The notes below the pieces were generated by a model, which was not told where the DNA came from, did not search any database, and saw only the letters and a program-made list of their open reading frames with translations. Position numbers and translations under genes: made by a program. Below are positions 1-12,725 of a DNA stretch of 64,000 nucleotides, in pieces. Numbering within the stretch: the first letter of the stretch is position 1; every line of letters starts with the position of its first letter. The stretch comes from Rhabdornis inornatus (Eukaryota > Chordata > Aves > Passeriformes > Rhabdornithidae), in the NCBI GenBank assembly GCA_013397075.1, contig VWZS01000184.1, forward strand, positions 475,181-539,180. Direction: 5' to 3'.

Positions 1-3000
1 ATGCTTAACTTAATGATCAGAGTGTTTATCTGCTCATATATGCAGCTCAGTGATGAGGGCAAGCAGCTGGAAAGAGAGGTGCAGGCTGTAATCCCTCCTC
101 CAGGGACCATTTAAAAATTGCAGATTGAATAATCATTGAAGTAAAATTGCTATACAGGCTTCTCATTCCAACGAATTGCAGAGCTACAAAGATACTCATT
201 GGATTAGAGAGAAAGGTTGCATATATATTTCTAAACATGTCATGAAGAGAAGGAGAGAACTGGGAGAAATGCACTGCAGAAGAGCTTTCAGTCTGCTATG
301 TAGTGTAGTGTCCTGGGAAATGGGAGATGGATCCAGAATAAGGGTTAAATTCAGCATATTTTGTGGATGCAATTTTTCTTTTGCCTCCGAGGACTTCATA
401 TTGCATGGAGGGAAAGATTCCCTACTCATTTGGTTTTGAAAAGTCTTGGACTTGAACTCTCTCTTCATGACAAACCATTTCCAGAACTTTGGAGTAAGAG
501 GCCTGAATTCCCAGAAATGGTGAGTTTCACAATTGCACACTTCAGAGTGCAATTATTGCTGGTTAGCTTAGAGAGTTGAGTGTGGCTCCAGCTGTGAGAA
601 CTAAGCCTTTACCCCTTATTTCATCCAGCCTTACTGCAGTTGGGGATGTGGAACCAGCTGGCATGCTTGTGTGGGCCAAGACCACATAAAGTGGGGTGAT
701 GGAGAAGTGTTCAAGAGCCTCCATATGAGTGTAGTCTTCAACACCTCATTATTTTTGAACATGTTTTAGGATTACATACTTGAGACATCCTGGGCTGTCG
801 ATGACAGTTGTTGGAAGTGCAAACACCATTGGATGATTTCCAGTAATTTCTCGTGCGTTCATGACTAAAATCATTCCACTAAAGGAATTGGTATAGGTAG
901 GTATGCGTGGAGTTCCCCATTTCTGTTGGCAGCACCTGGAATGAATTACAGAGAAATTTTTTCATAGAAGTCTTCTACTAAAAATTTAGCAGTAGCTAAA
1001 TGCTGGTGCTAACATTGGACCTAGTAATGGCAGTAAATCTGCTGTTTTGAGAGAGGGGATACCCTCTTCTCAGAAGGCAAAGGAATAATGCTACATTGCA
1101 GCAACACCTCTCTGCTAATCTGGCAAGCTCTCTCAGGCAGGGTTTTCTTTTCATACCTCATTTTGTGTATTTTACCACCTGTAAAGAATACACTTCTCTG
1201 TAGTACACAGAGAAAAAAAGAAATTATTGTTTAGACTCAGTTTTCTTCTTTAGCAAGAGCCAGCAAATTTCCTTCCAATCCTTCAAAATCCCATGGAGCT
1301 CAACTACCATTACTACAGTTGAATTTTTGTCCAAGTACTGCATATGCTGAAATTTCTTTGGTGGTCTCCTTCACTGGAGTTGTAAGTCCTTCCTAGACAT
1401 TAATGTGTGCTTTTGACAGCCCAGATTTGAAGTGTGGGAGCAGATAGCTGTCCCAATTTCAAAATTAGGAAGGTTGGACCATCAGTGATTTTCCCAGGAG
1501 GAAAAGAAAAGTCAGAAAGAAAAGGGGAAGTCAAGTTCTGTCTGAAAATTCCAGTCCAGAGTAGCTTAATACAGAGGCCAAGGTATGGGATTGTCTTTCT
1601 TCTTACCCAAATACTGGATTACTTTTGCTTGTAGTGAATTTGGAATTTCTTGTACTGGTGAGGGCCTGAAGCCTGGGAGATTCTCAGGGTTGCAAACTGG
1701 AGCTAGCCCTAGTCCTGTGGATGCCCAGTCTGTTTTTCTAATCACCAAATTTCTTCTTTTAGCCAAGTCAATGTTCACAGGTTTTTGTTTAGAGTTGCGA
1801 TTTCAGAGATTACATGAAGTCATGGGAAGTCTTCTGATGTAATTTGGAATTTAGGACTGAAAATTTTGGAATTACAACTTTGGATATAACAGCATTCTTT
1901 TGAGTTTTCAGAGCTTCTGAAAACTAGCATGCTGGTAGCCATTAAGCCCTATAATCCTTTGCCTGCATCTTTCATACTACAGACACTTCACTTACACAAA
2001 CCTGAGTAAATGACTGGAGGAGTCTGATGATGGTACATTTAGGTCTCAGATTGGTTACCTGAAATTAGATGACATGCGCAATATCAGAATACTGCCAAAT
2101 TAAAAAAAAAACAACCAAACAGTACTGCTGGTGTATTTAGGTTTTAACTTTCATATAATTAGCTTTTAAATCACATTAGAAGGGCGGCTATGATTTCAGT
2201 AATGATTTTCCTCTGTGAATATTATAATGGATCTTGTCATTGAGCAGTGTTACCAAAATACATATTTAAGAATGCAAAGCACACGTGTATGTGTTTGTAT
2301 GCTGGAGGAAAGGCTTTTATTTATAAGTTTTGTTTCTGTAACCAAATAAGCATTTTCTGTGAGCAGAGAACAAGTTTGATGTTAAACAGTTTTAAAAGAA
2401 TTTAGTTATAAGATGGGTTTTACTGAAAGAGGCAATATGTTTTTATGCCTCTTTCAATTATGGCCAAAAACTTTTTTGGCTGTGAATGCAACGCTTTATA
2501 AACTTGCCTCTAAGAGGAAAATGTGGTCCTCTTCCAGCACATGCATACATACCCTTGAAAAGTGCAGTGCTTGCAGTGCCAAGTTTCATTCTTAACATAC
2601 AGCAACATAAATATTGCTCTCTTCACCCCTATCGTTGTGTTATAATTGCGTTAGCCTATGTGGTCCAGAGAGCGTTTCCAGTAACAGCAAAAGAAATTTC
2701 AAAATAATAAAGCTGTCAGTGTTAACAGTGATTCCTGACAAGACTCATGTAAACTTAACTAAAAATAGAGAAAGTTTCGCTTGTCAAAAACAAGAATAAT
2801 GCAAAGTTTGGGATTTTCTGCTTCCCATCAGATTTATTTCTTGCAGTGAATTTAATGATTTCTTAAAGATAAACAGTTTTTCTCCTTTTCCCTTCCTCTT
2901 TTCCTCCCACACTTCCAAACCTGAGACCAAAAATGGCCTGTTACAATCAATTGAAGGAAACTGATCCTCACTATAAAGAGCTTTCAGTTCTCCTTATGGT

Positions 3001-3250
3001 TTAAAAATCAAGACTTCTTCTATGTATCTATTGCAAAAATTGGAGCTCTGCTATTACTTACTAAGCTTGAAAGGAAGGCATGCTCCAATGAATCCTATAT
3101 AACATACCTGCTCTTCCAGCCTTGCAAGTAATGGCAGTAGTCTGATTTTGTTTTAAATATATAAAAAAAGCCTCTGATTCAAAGAAAGAAGATTCTCAAT
3201 ACTTGACTGGTTTCTAAGTAGGCATTTTGAGCCTTAATGGGCATAACATT
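1..3250. other. Non-coding AT-rich stretch
   Basis: No gene is supported here. Reading frames of 60-118 codons occur on both strands, but they overlap each other, lack splice-like borders and show no recognisable domain. The sequence is ordinary AT-rich, CpG-poor vertebrate DNA with short A runs (for example near 2101-2111). It is probably intergenic or intronic. Confidence 0.6.
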
Positions 3251-3251
3251 A

Positions 3252-3312
3252 GGTTTACGGTCTGACTTGGTGATCTTAAAGGTCATTTCAGCCCAAATGA
3301 TTCCATGTGCAT
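3252..3312 (+). mobile_element. CR1 LINE 3' tail fragment
   Basis: The stretch reads as a degraded CR1 3' end: a 'tctgacttggtgatcttaaa' segment is followed by 'ggtcatttcagcccaaatga' and then a degenerate 'ttccatg' where CR1 carries its short terminal repeat (attctatg type). Bird CR1 copies usually end this way, with strong 5' truncation. No ORF2 part can be seen upstream. Several substitutions against the family pattern suggest an old copy. The left border is uncertain. Confidence 0.65.
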
Positions 3313-4820
3313 TGTTTGTGAGGTCTGAATTTTGCGCTGCCAAGAATGGATGTGCTGCCTGTGATTTCTGCTGTACTGCCTGAGTTCATGAGAGCATGGG
3401 ATTTGACTCTAAATATCTATCACATGGACTCAGGATCTCCTTTAGTTTAAATATCAATAAAGTTCTGTCTGTCTCCACTAAGGAATCTATCAGAGTAAGT
3501 ATATGAAGGTCATTTAAAATAATTAGTTTTTTCCTTTTCAGTGAGGTCTGGGATAGCTCACGATAATTAAAAGTAGAATGACATTAAATTTTTCTTAGTT
3601 GAAGATGAGTTGCTCATTAAACCAATTCAAATATATAAGAGGAATGTTTTAGGAAGATCTGTTTTGGGGGAAAAACTTACTAAAAACAGAGAGTCTGTAG
3701 AAATACTTAGGACATATCAATGCCTATGATAGTGTTAAAAGGTCTTTCAACATGACAAATAGGTATTACATGTTAATTTGTTGAAAGATACTACAAATAT
3801 AATTTGAAAGACAGTTAATGGTGTTTAGAACTGTTAGGGGTTTTTTTTTTTGTTTTTTATAAATTATAAGATTGTAATGTCTGCTATGCATTGAAGCTTA
3901 TCTAATATTCTCTGATAATACAGCATAATTTTTCATAATTTTAAGAAAGAAATAGACAAAACATGAACTGTACATTGAGGTGGATATCACTTGGCTTATA
4001 GAATATTTTAGATATGCTCCTACAGGGCCTTATTTTAATTTGTTATTTCACTTACCCGATTTCTCTTTATAGTTTTAATTATGAATGCATATGCATATGT
4101 GAAAAATTATTAAAATGTTTCTGAGAGGGGAAAAAACTATTCTAAGAGTGAAACAATATAAATCAAATGGAGAAGATGTATTGTGCTTTAAACAAAGTCT
4201 ATAATGTACTCTCAAAAGCTTAAGAAAAAGATGATCTGGTCTCTGATTAAAAAAACAAAGAGCAAAAAACTGTCTCTCCAGTCAAAAGTCAGCTTCTGGA
4301 CTGGGTATCTCTTCCATAATTGTTGATGACCTTACTAGCATCTAAACCAGAAGATGTTTCTGAATTTTCTGTGCTGCTTAAACATCAACAACACCTTCAT
4401 GTGTTACAAAGAAAGCACAGAGCACAAAGATTGTATTTCAATTGCAATGGAAAAAGAAAACAGTTACGCTCTTATTCAGCTCATGAGAAAGAGTAAAAAT
4501 GACATTGGGGTATTATAATTGTTTTGATTTTCCCCATATTTAAATTAGAATTTCAGTTCTGTTTTCTACACTCTTCTGATATACTCCAGTAAATTTTGGC
4601 AGAATTTGTGATATTTTGGATCACAGGTGGAGTAATTGACGAGAAAAGAAAACCAGAAAACTGAAGCACTTGATGCTTTTTTTTCTCCATAGCTTCACAG
4701 AAGGGAGGCTTGAACCATGCTGGACTTCTTTTTACCAAAGAAAACTTAGAAGTTTAAGTGGAATAAAGAGGTAAGATTTGCTTCAAATTCTGAACATGTC
4801 ATGTTTATTTCCCTAAGGAG
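3313..4820. other. Non-coding AT-rich stretch
   Basis: No gene or repeat family recognised. Contains a T run at about 3840-3851 and generally low GC. Nothing suggests an exon. Confidence 0.5.
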
Positions 4821-4821
4821 G

Positions 4822-4865
4822 TAACGCATGGCTTTTGGCACGCGTTGTGCCAACAGGCGCGTGTG
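4822..4865. promoter_or_regulatory. Small CpG cluster with hairpin
   Basis: Five CpG dinucleotides fall within 37 bases (4825-4861) in otherwise CpG-poor DNA. The cluster includes an inverted repeat, TTGGCAC at 4835-4841 and GTGCCAA at 4847-4853, with a 5-base loop. The TTGGC and GCCAA halves resemble NFI half-sites, but they are 9 bases apart rather than the 5 of the classical NFI palindrome. CpG retention can mean constraint, but the segment is short. Confidence 0.25.
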
Positions 4866-7390
4866 TTACATCTTCTGTGGGAATACCCCTAGGAAGAGCC
4901 ACAGTGGAATAATTTTAAACCTTGGACTAAGGCTGCTTTTATGATGAGTTATTGGATGGAGCTTTGAGTCAGCAGCAACTTGATTTAATATTACTAGATC
5001 CTGTGAAATTTTCATAGATTTTAAGATGAGGGCAGCAGAAGGGGCAGCCTCATTATTTCTCCTTGCAACATTCAATGGAACATAGGAGCATTTTGAAGTT
5101 GTGGGTTAATTGTTTGGCTTAAAGTGTAATTTATTTTTCAATGCTGAATTAGCAACACTTAGGCATATTATTCATGCTTTAGTAGAGAAAGCAGATTAGT
5201 TAAACTCCAGGAATTGAATTCTTAAATGTTACATTTTGAAAACAAATGTGTATGAAAGAGAAGACAAACTATAACAAGACAGAGGTTGTCATTATCTGTT
5301 TGTGTTATTATTGAAATTATTGACATTAAACTGAGATTGCAGGAATATGTTCTATACTGTTTGATACCCATTCTGATCAGACAACACTTATCCTTTTTTC
5401 TCATCCTGGAACCACTTGCAATTTGTTCCTCAGTCTCATGCCTGTGTCCCAGAATGACAACTTCACTGACACAAAAATTAGGAAAGTTTGTTTTAACAAC
5501 TGCTTCTCTGCAGACATACTCAAACAGAAACATGCTTCGATGAATACACTGGTAAGAGATCAAGTTTTAATTATGCTTGTTTTTGTGAGTGTGAGGAACT
5601 GTGGGCTACAATTCCCTGGATAAACAGGGAATCTGTTTATTAAAGCAGCACTTTTGCTTTCTCTACTTAAGACAATGAGTAAAATAAATGTATTATTATT
5701 TATTGGAAGTATATACAGACTTAAAGACAGATGTATGCAGTAAAGCACCTTTAGACCTGGGAATATTAACTCATCATAGCTCTAAAAATGAGTACTTATA
5801 AAAATTTCACATGCCAGCTGTCAGTTTCCATGCACTCTCCTTCTTGAGTCCTTTCTATCCCAGCAGTATAACATAGATAATAATGCTGAAGAATATTTTT
5901 CATATATAGTTCAGTGTATATAGTAGCATAAACATTGTCCTTCTCCTCAGTTTTGTGAAAAAAATGCAATAATTTTTATCAATAGTGTAATCCAGCCCAT
6001 GGTCTAAGGACAGAATAGTACAAGTCGTTGGTGTATATCAGAAGAGCAAATCATGGTCTTGCATTGCAATAAGTACCAAAATGCTGGACTCAAAGAAACT
6101 GCTGGTTTTTATTAATTTTAAGGTACTAGGGTTTTTTACCTAGACCAGAGCAAGACTTTTTTGTTCAAAAGCTTGTGGTAAAAATATGTGCTTAAATGAC
6201 ATTCTGTAACAGCTCCATACACAGCAGAAATCTGATAGTGGAACATCCCTGTAGGCAGCATCACTGTGCTGAGGAATGGGACAACTTGCACGATTTTACC
6301 TTAAGCTGTAAGCTCCTGTGAGTTTCCAGGACAGCTAACACAATTTCACTCGTGTTTTGGAAGTTCATGGCTGGTCAGCATTACTCCAGAGTCTCTTTTG
6401 TCTTTCTGTCATCTCCCATGTCATGGAGAACCATTTTGGCCAATTGTGGGCAGAGAGTCTGCTAATGATTTTCATTAATTCAAAGGCATTCCACGGTAAT
6501 GAGGTTTATCTCAAATGGTAGATGCTGAAATTAACTTTTAAAGGAGTTTGAACATGACTTTGTTACTGTATACCAAGAGGACCATAATGCCTTCTTTGAA
6601 TTGCAGTGGCAGTATGATTTCCAATATCAGTTTATATCGAAATTATTGAAAAACGTCTTCAATATATTTATATTACCTTGAAAAATCATACTCATGTTTT
6701 CCTGCCTATGATATAATAATAATGAACATGTATTTTTAGCAGAGAAAATTAGCCAACACCTGGAAGCTCTGGATGCCCATGGTCTTCTGTCATCATTTTC
6801 TTTTGTATTTAACATGTAGAATGTGATCAGGACAGCACACCAATATTTTTATTATGAAGTAATGCCACTGACTTGTAGTCAAAAAGTTATTCTGAAGTTT
6901 CATACTCCCACTTCTGTTTTTTCTGCTCTTGGGCTGCAGCATTTGCTGTATCTTGAGCACAGTTGTGAATTGCAATTGTGCCTGGAAGGACAGGCATTGA
7001 AGCAAGGAAGAGAGGAAAACTGCTTTCAGATTTATGTATTTTTCACATTAGGACTCAGATAGGTTCCTTCTAGGAAAGTCCATTTTAAAAAATTCCTTTC
7101 AAAGAAGGTAGGTGAGCCAGAGACCTGTCTTAGACTGCTTTTCAGATTTTTCTGTAAGTTGCTGAAACCCCAGTGTTTCCAATAGAAATAGCATATTTCT
7201 CATATGGGATAAAACCAAATTGCTTGCCTTTGCCTGTGTTAGGGGTTCAGTTGTTAATGCAGTATTTCATATAAACTAACCCTGTAGGATGGTCTTGATG
7301 CTATCATTTTCTTTCTGAAGTCTGACATACACTGCTCACCCTGGCTCGCTCTTATGAGAACAAGAGCAGAATCACCTAACACCAGCATCC
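4866..7390. other. Non-coding AT-rich stretch
   Basis: No gene supported. Frames such as those at 5222-5563 (minus) and 5286-5543 (plus) are antisense shadows of each other without splice-site context. No repeat family recognised. Confidence 0.5.
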
Positions 7391-7439
7391 TTTTCCTTTT
7401 TTTTTTCTTTTCTTTTCTTTTTTTTTTTTTTTAATTTTA
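7391..7439. repeat. T-rich simple repeat
   Basis: A pyrimidine tract made mainly of T with interspersed C in CTTTT units, followed by AATTTTAA. It is low-complexity and variable in length in most genomes. No poly(A)-tailed retrocopy is recognisable beside it on the opposite strand. Confidence 0.8.
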
Positions 7440-7559
7440 ACAACCAGGCCCTTAGCCCTCTTTTCACTTTGCTTCCATTAGTAGCAAATCCCCCTTGTCC
7501 TTTTTAATTTTTAATTACCATTGTCTGTTCACCTTTGTTTTACCCATGACATCTTCAAT

Positions 7560-8060
7560 TTAAACAGTATCAGAGAGGTTGATGTGAACAGTTTTCTTTT
7601 CAGCTTAAGTGACTGCAGCTCGTTTAGTTGTTAATTATGCAGGGAGGTTTGCATGGCTGCGGCTGGTAATTTGAATATGCTCCCAATGTCAGGTCTGTGT
7701 CTGGACGGCTGAGCTTGTAAAAGGATTATGATGTATATATGGTTCATGGCTAAGAGGGCTAATGAAAGTACCTCATTTAATCAAACACAATTAATTAAAT
7801 GAACTTATGATATTAACCCATCTTTCCGTGCATGTATAATTTATATTAATTGATCTGCTGCATTGAAGTTGACCAATCAGGTAGGCTGCTGACAGCCTAA
7901 GGAAGAAGGAAGTACCATTAGCATTAGTTTGATGCAAACCATAATTGATGGGTCAGTGTGTTTTAGGGATGTAGCAAAAGCTTTGTTAATTGTCATAAGA
8001 AGTTCAAATTGATTGTGTCTGCATTAGTACATAAATTTAAATTGATTAATGTTTTGTTCT
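7560..8060. promoter_or_regulatory. Candidate conserved non-coding element (enhancer-like)
   Basis: No open coding frame runs through this block. It is dense in homeodomain-type and related cores: TTAATTATGC at 7631-7640, TTTGCAT (octamer half) at 7648-7654, TTAATTAA at 7791-7798 and a CCAAT box at 7873-7877. A 7-bp stem (TAGGCTG, CTGA loop, CAGCCTA) lies at 7882-7899, and 'taattgat' cores follow near 7942. This composition is typical of developmental enhancers and deeply conserved non-coding elements. Conservation is inferred, not measured. The borders are approximate and a CpG-bearing shoulder continues to about 8270. Confidence 0.45.
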
Positions 8061-11000
8061 AAAATTAATGTCTATACTGCATGGGTGATACAATGCTTTA
8101 TTTATTGGATTCATTAATGCAGTCTCAGGAAAAATAGCGTTGAAGTTAGGTAAGCGGGGATAGATCGTTAAGGATGAGTTCAGTGGAGCCATGTGGGAGA
8201 CAGCATTCCCACACGGAGCCTGAGCCCTCCTGCACCGAGATGGCCATGTGTGAAACACTGTCCAGAGACCATGGAGGTTGATATTTAATTAAAGCTTTTT
8301 AAAAGACATTAGTGACACAGGGGACGGGATGGGAGGGGGAAGCCAAAAACCTTTATATAGGGTAACTGCTAAGAAAAAATACAAAGAAAGCCTAGAACTG
8401 GCTGGTTGTCTTAAATGTGGTCAAGTGTCTCCCTAGTCTAGATCAGCGTTGTCCCCAGAATATTTTCTGCAAACCTGTTTTGTACAAGTGCTGCAGCCAG
8501 CTTGTAATGTGTCTTCAGCTGAATAGGAAACTGAAATTACACCACAGCAGGTTTGTTACTCAATCATTTTGTCTGTCGCTCCTCTGCATTTGCCAGCATA
8601 GGAAATGCCATAGGTATTTTGTGTTTAACAGACACTTTGTTTTAATAAGTATTTGCATTGCACGTGTTTAAGTCTTGTGCTGTAGCACAGGATGCTTTGG
8701 CATGTTTTATGGAACTGGCAGTGAAATATAATTTTCCCTTCTTATGCCAGCTTATTATAGCACCTTATATTTCAGTTTGCTTTACTTTCGATGCGAAATT
8801 TTAAAGAAACAAAGAAGAGTAGAAGATCTACAGAGAAGTCACTTTAATTCATTTATAACCCTTCCTTTTCCTTACCAAAGGAAACTTAACATCTGTTTCT
8901 TATAAACTGATTTAAATAGAAAATGTGTAATGCATCCTTTTACCAAATGGTTCTTTCTTTTATTGGAGGAATAAAGCAGTTTGACTGTTCTGCTTTTACT
9001 ATAGTGCATTCATGCTCTTAGAAATGGGACATCTCCACTTTTATGAGGGCACAGTCTGAGCTTTGCACAGTAGAGAGGAGATTATATATCTTTCTCTGCT
9101 CTCTTACTGAAGTATGGTATTCTATGTATTATTTACAGACAATTTCCTGGTTCTGTAATGGTTGGTTTATATTCAAATATCACTCCATGTGGTGGCACTA
9201 GTGAGTAGCAAACATTGTAATTGGTTCCTGAAGCACAACTTTTGCTTTTAACTTTTTGAGATTGTGTTAATGGGCGCCTTGCGCTTGCTTTCTATAGCCA
9301 GATTTTAAGGACAGCTATTCAAAGCTAAGTCATATTGTTCTGAGGCAATCGTGATGAAGTGATGAGCTTTGTCATGTGAAGCAATGTCGGCAATACTTTT
9401 GAGAGTTTGGGCAAATTAAGTTCTTATTACTTGTTTAAATTATGTTTAGTGTTCCTCGTTTTTTTGCAAGCTTTATAACTGCAGTGTATCCTATATAAGT
9501 GAAGATATACATGCAGACAGTTCTCATATTTCAGGTGAAAAAAAGACGGTGCTGTAAATTTTCTTGTTTTGTTTACACCTTTGTTAGAACTCCTCCACAG
9601 TATTACAGTTAATTACTACCAAAAGGAACATTCTCTTCAGTGAGCTGGTTTCCCAGCAGAGTGGCTTTTTCCTTTGCAAAGATTTTGCACTAATAACGCA
9701 TGAATATTTGACCCAGAGCCAACAGCAAGTGAAAAAACTCCTGCTGTGTAGAGAAAGGCATGAACAGCTCTCCTTTGCACTCAAAAAGCAAAGCGAATGG
9801 AAAATAAAATTGAGAAAAATTGCCACTTAAATAATATGATAAATTCAGAACTAGCCTCAGTGCTACCACATGATGCACTGGAAAAGAAAAGCACTGGCTG
9901 CAGTCATCTTGTGTAAGAGTAGAACACCTTGGGAATCCCTGTCTTAAGATAAGATACTTTTCTGTCATTTTTCCAAACTCACAATGATAAAAAGAAAAAG
10001 ATGTGTGTGTTGTTCATGTACATGTTTTAGGACAGGAGGAAACACGTGTGTGGGTCTGTGGAGAGGAGTGGGAAGCTATCTTGGTTCTACAGCAATAATG
10101 TTGGTTTTGCTTTTCAGCCCTGTGAATGGGTCACAGATGTTCCAGAGTAGAAATTAACGTTATTTTTTTAAAAACACTTGACTATTAACAGAATGCAGTG
10201 TCTCTTGGAGCAATTATTTTGTTAATTGTGTTGTGGTTTAGGTTGCAGCCAGAGCTGTACTCTTTGCTAATTATAGTATTATTTGGACTTAAGTGCGGGA
10301 GAGGTGGGAGAGCAGATAGCTGGCTGCCTTTTGAAACATATACAGTGAACCCAGGATGGAAGAGAGGAGCTATTACAAAAAAAACAACATTGGAAACAGA
10401 AGGACAGAGAGATTGCCCATGTCCTCATCAGGTCTTGCCATCAGATCTGCTCCTTGGTTTGCCATTGGTGCATGGTGAGAATGTTAATTCTCGACCACCT
10501 ATGGAAAAAAAAGCATTGAGGAAGATTACAAAGCCACTGTGTCCAGTGGGTTCCTTGCACATTATTCTCTCTCTCAAAACCATTTTGAAAATCCATTAAA
10601 TGGGCTGGCCATCCTCAACTACAATTCAAGGGTTCTGCTATCAGTAGGTGTCACTGCAGCCAGATGGAAGTACCAAGGCACACAGGAAGGCAGAAGTTCA
10701 CCTCACCATAAAACCAAAAAACCATAGAGGCAAAACTATACTGCCTCTCTAGCACATGGCAGAATTTATGCAATAATCTGGAGGTTTAAGTGTAGAAAAT
10801 AAGTCAATACCATGCTACTAAAAAGATTGTTGCTTAGTGAAAAAAAGATCTTTTTCCTCATTACCTCCCAAAATGATTGTACTGGGATCTGTAGTTAGGG
10901 TAGTATAATATCCACCTAAGCTAAATGGAAAAACAGTTATTTAAAAAGTAATAAAACCATTTGTGTGTAGTGTGAAGAGGTATGTGTGCTATTTCAAAAT

Positions 11001-12480
11001 AAAATTACAATGTCATCATGAGAGAAAATAATTCTTCTCTCCTATCTAACTAAAGCTGCAACTTGAGTTTGTATTCATAAAAAATACCTGAAAATATTAG
11101 ATATTAGTGGGAGAATATTAGGCATTAAAACATTTAGTCACAGAACAGCAGCGTATTCTCTAACCTTTCACAGTGTAAGAGCTGGCTTAGAATCTGTCTA
11201 AGCCTGAAAATGCTGTATTACAGTGAACCAAGAAGAAAGTGATGCATCACTATTAGTAAAATAAAAGAATTTTAACTGACTCAACATAGAAGAAAGATGT
11301 CTTAGGGGAAATTATCTAACACATTTACTAGTAACATGAAATATTTTTGCAAGAACTATTTTGTTTCATTTTCATTTTTTTAATTATTGAAAATTCTTAG
11401 CATTAGTATAAAAAAGATAAAACATTTCTCTAAAAACGCATGGTTTCCTCAAACACTAACCAGTCTCTTAAGCTATCTTTTTATTTTCATTCCAGTAGGG
11501 TAAATGTAACAGGAAAACATTAATCAGAATTAAGAATGGTAAATGAAATTGGAGTGTCCTGATGTTTCAGTTCAGAAATAATATAAAACTAGCTTTTCAG
11601 TTGTTCAGTCTGTGCTTTTAAAACATCAGTTCATTCTTAGCCAACTGCTAACATTTTACAAAGTGCACTGTTACATTTAAATGCTTAGAGTATTGGTTTG
11701 TTTTTGCACAGAAAATAAAATAAGATCTTGTTGGTTTAGAATTGCATTTTCAGTCAATACACAAAAAGAAATATTCCCATTTTTTCATTTCCAACTCACA
11801 AAACTGGGATGGGAAAGGAAGGATTAGGCTAAATCTGATAATTTAATGTGGCATTTATTTGTACTGCCTCTTACCCTTGTTTTGAGATGTGCTTGTGTAG
11901 GTATGTAGAAAAAGCCTGGATTGTTTGACAGAAGCACATGTCCTCTGCAAAAAGAAGACTGCAGAACCTTAATTAATTAGAATGATTTATTTCAGGGGAT
12001 GGAAATGAAGTAGTTAGGTTAGTACTTAATGCTCTCTAATATGAAAATTTTAGATCAACTTCTGAGTCTTATGTAATAAGAGTTTAATCAGGCAAATCAT
12101 TGACCATAATCAGATAACTAAAATGAGTTCTTTCTCTCAGTACCTATTTCTTCCTTTAGGACTCTGTCATTCTCCTGTCCAGACTGTGATTCAGCAGTTC
12201 TGATCTACCTGACTAGCAATATTTAATTAACAAATATTTTTACTGTGTTATGAGAGACTTTTATCTGTGACACCAGGTTTTTTAGTAAGTATGTGTGCAT
12301 GCAACCACAGACTTCAAATATACATTAGATATGAGTTACATGAAACAAAAAATTTTGCAAGTGCCAATGAACAGCTGATAACTATACATTCATCCACATT
12401 TGTGGAAAAATAAGGATTAATATGGCTAAGTATGGAACAGTTCTTTAAAACACCAATTGACATTTCTTTAGATAAAATCC
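8061..12480. other. Non-coding stretch, no gene seen
   Basis: No gene is supported. The 133-codon frame at 10198-10599 starts inside AT-rich DNA, has no recognisable domain and no convincing splice signals. At 8150-8260 there is a slightly GC-richer shoulder with four CpGs. If the minus-strand exon candidate at 12.48-12.73 kb is a terminal exon, the DNA just below 12,480 would be its 3' UTR, but no nearby polyadenylation signal is convincing. Confidence 0.5.
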
Positions 12481-12725
12481 CTAGTCAAAGAGAACATGCA
12501 AATGTTTTGCTCCTTGTCGTTTTATAAACCCTCTAAAGCTGATCTCCGTGTGCATATTAATGGCTCCACTCTGCGTGGGGGTGAGCACTGCACCTTTCTC
12601 ATTTAATTTATTAGGGTGATTTAGGTGCTGGCACGAAGGCTGGCTCTCAGGCTGCTGCTGCTGCAGCTCCAGTGCTGCGACTGCCGCCTGAAGTTTGTCT
12701 GTATTAATGTTTCCAACTATCATAC
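12481..12725 (-). CDS. Candidate protein-coding exon, gene unknown
   Basis: On the minus strand a pyrimidine-rich tract (about 12757-12728) ends in a good acceptor, 'cttcag', with AG at 12727-12726. An open frame then runs 80 codons from the ATG at 12723 to a TAG at 12481-12483. The peptide starts MIVGNINTDKLQ, continues with an Ala/Leu segment (AAVAALEL), then four glutamines from CAG codons, then a polar region. Codons have a GC-rich start and several CpGs, unlike the flanks. Two models fit. It could be a terminal exon ending at the TAG. Or it could be an internal exon of 132 bp (12594-12725) using a moderate donor AAAG|GTGCAG at 12593-12592; that length is a multiple of three. The glutamine-rich helix would suit a nuclear regulator, but I do not recognise the gene. 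A chance frame with a good acceptor remains possible. Confidence 0.4.

Noticed and set aside
1469..1500. 'aggttggaccatcagtgatt', similar to the CR1 3' end
   Set aside because: No following 'ttccaac' segment or terminal repeats; the match is too short.
4835..4853. NFI-type palindrome TTGGC...GCCAA
   Set aside because: Half-sites are 9 bases apart, not the 5 of the classical site.
10198..10599. 133-codon frame starting in AT-rich DNA; the DNA at 10229-10240 (tgttgtggttta) resembles the end of avian LTRs
   Set aside because: No protein domain, and the LTR resemblance stops after about 30 bases.
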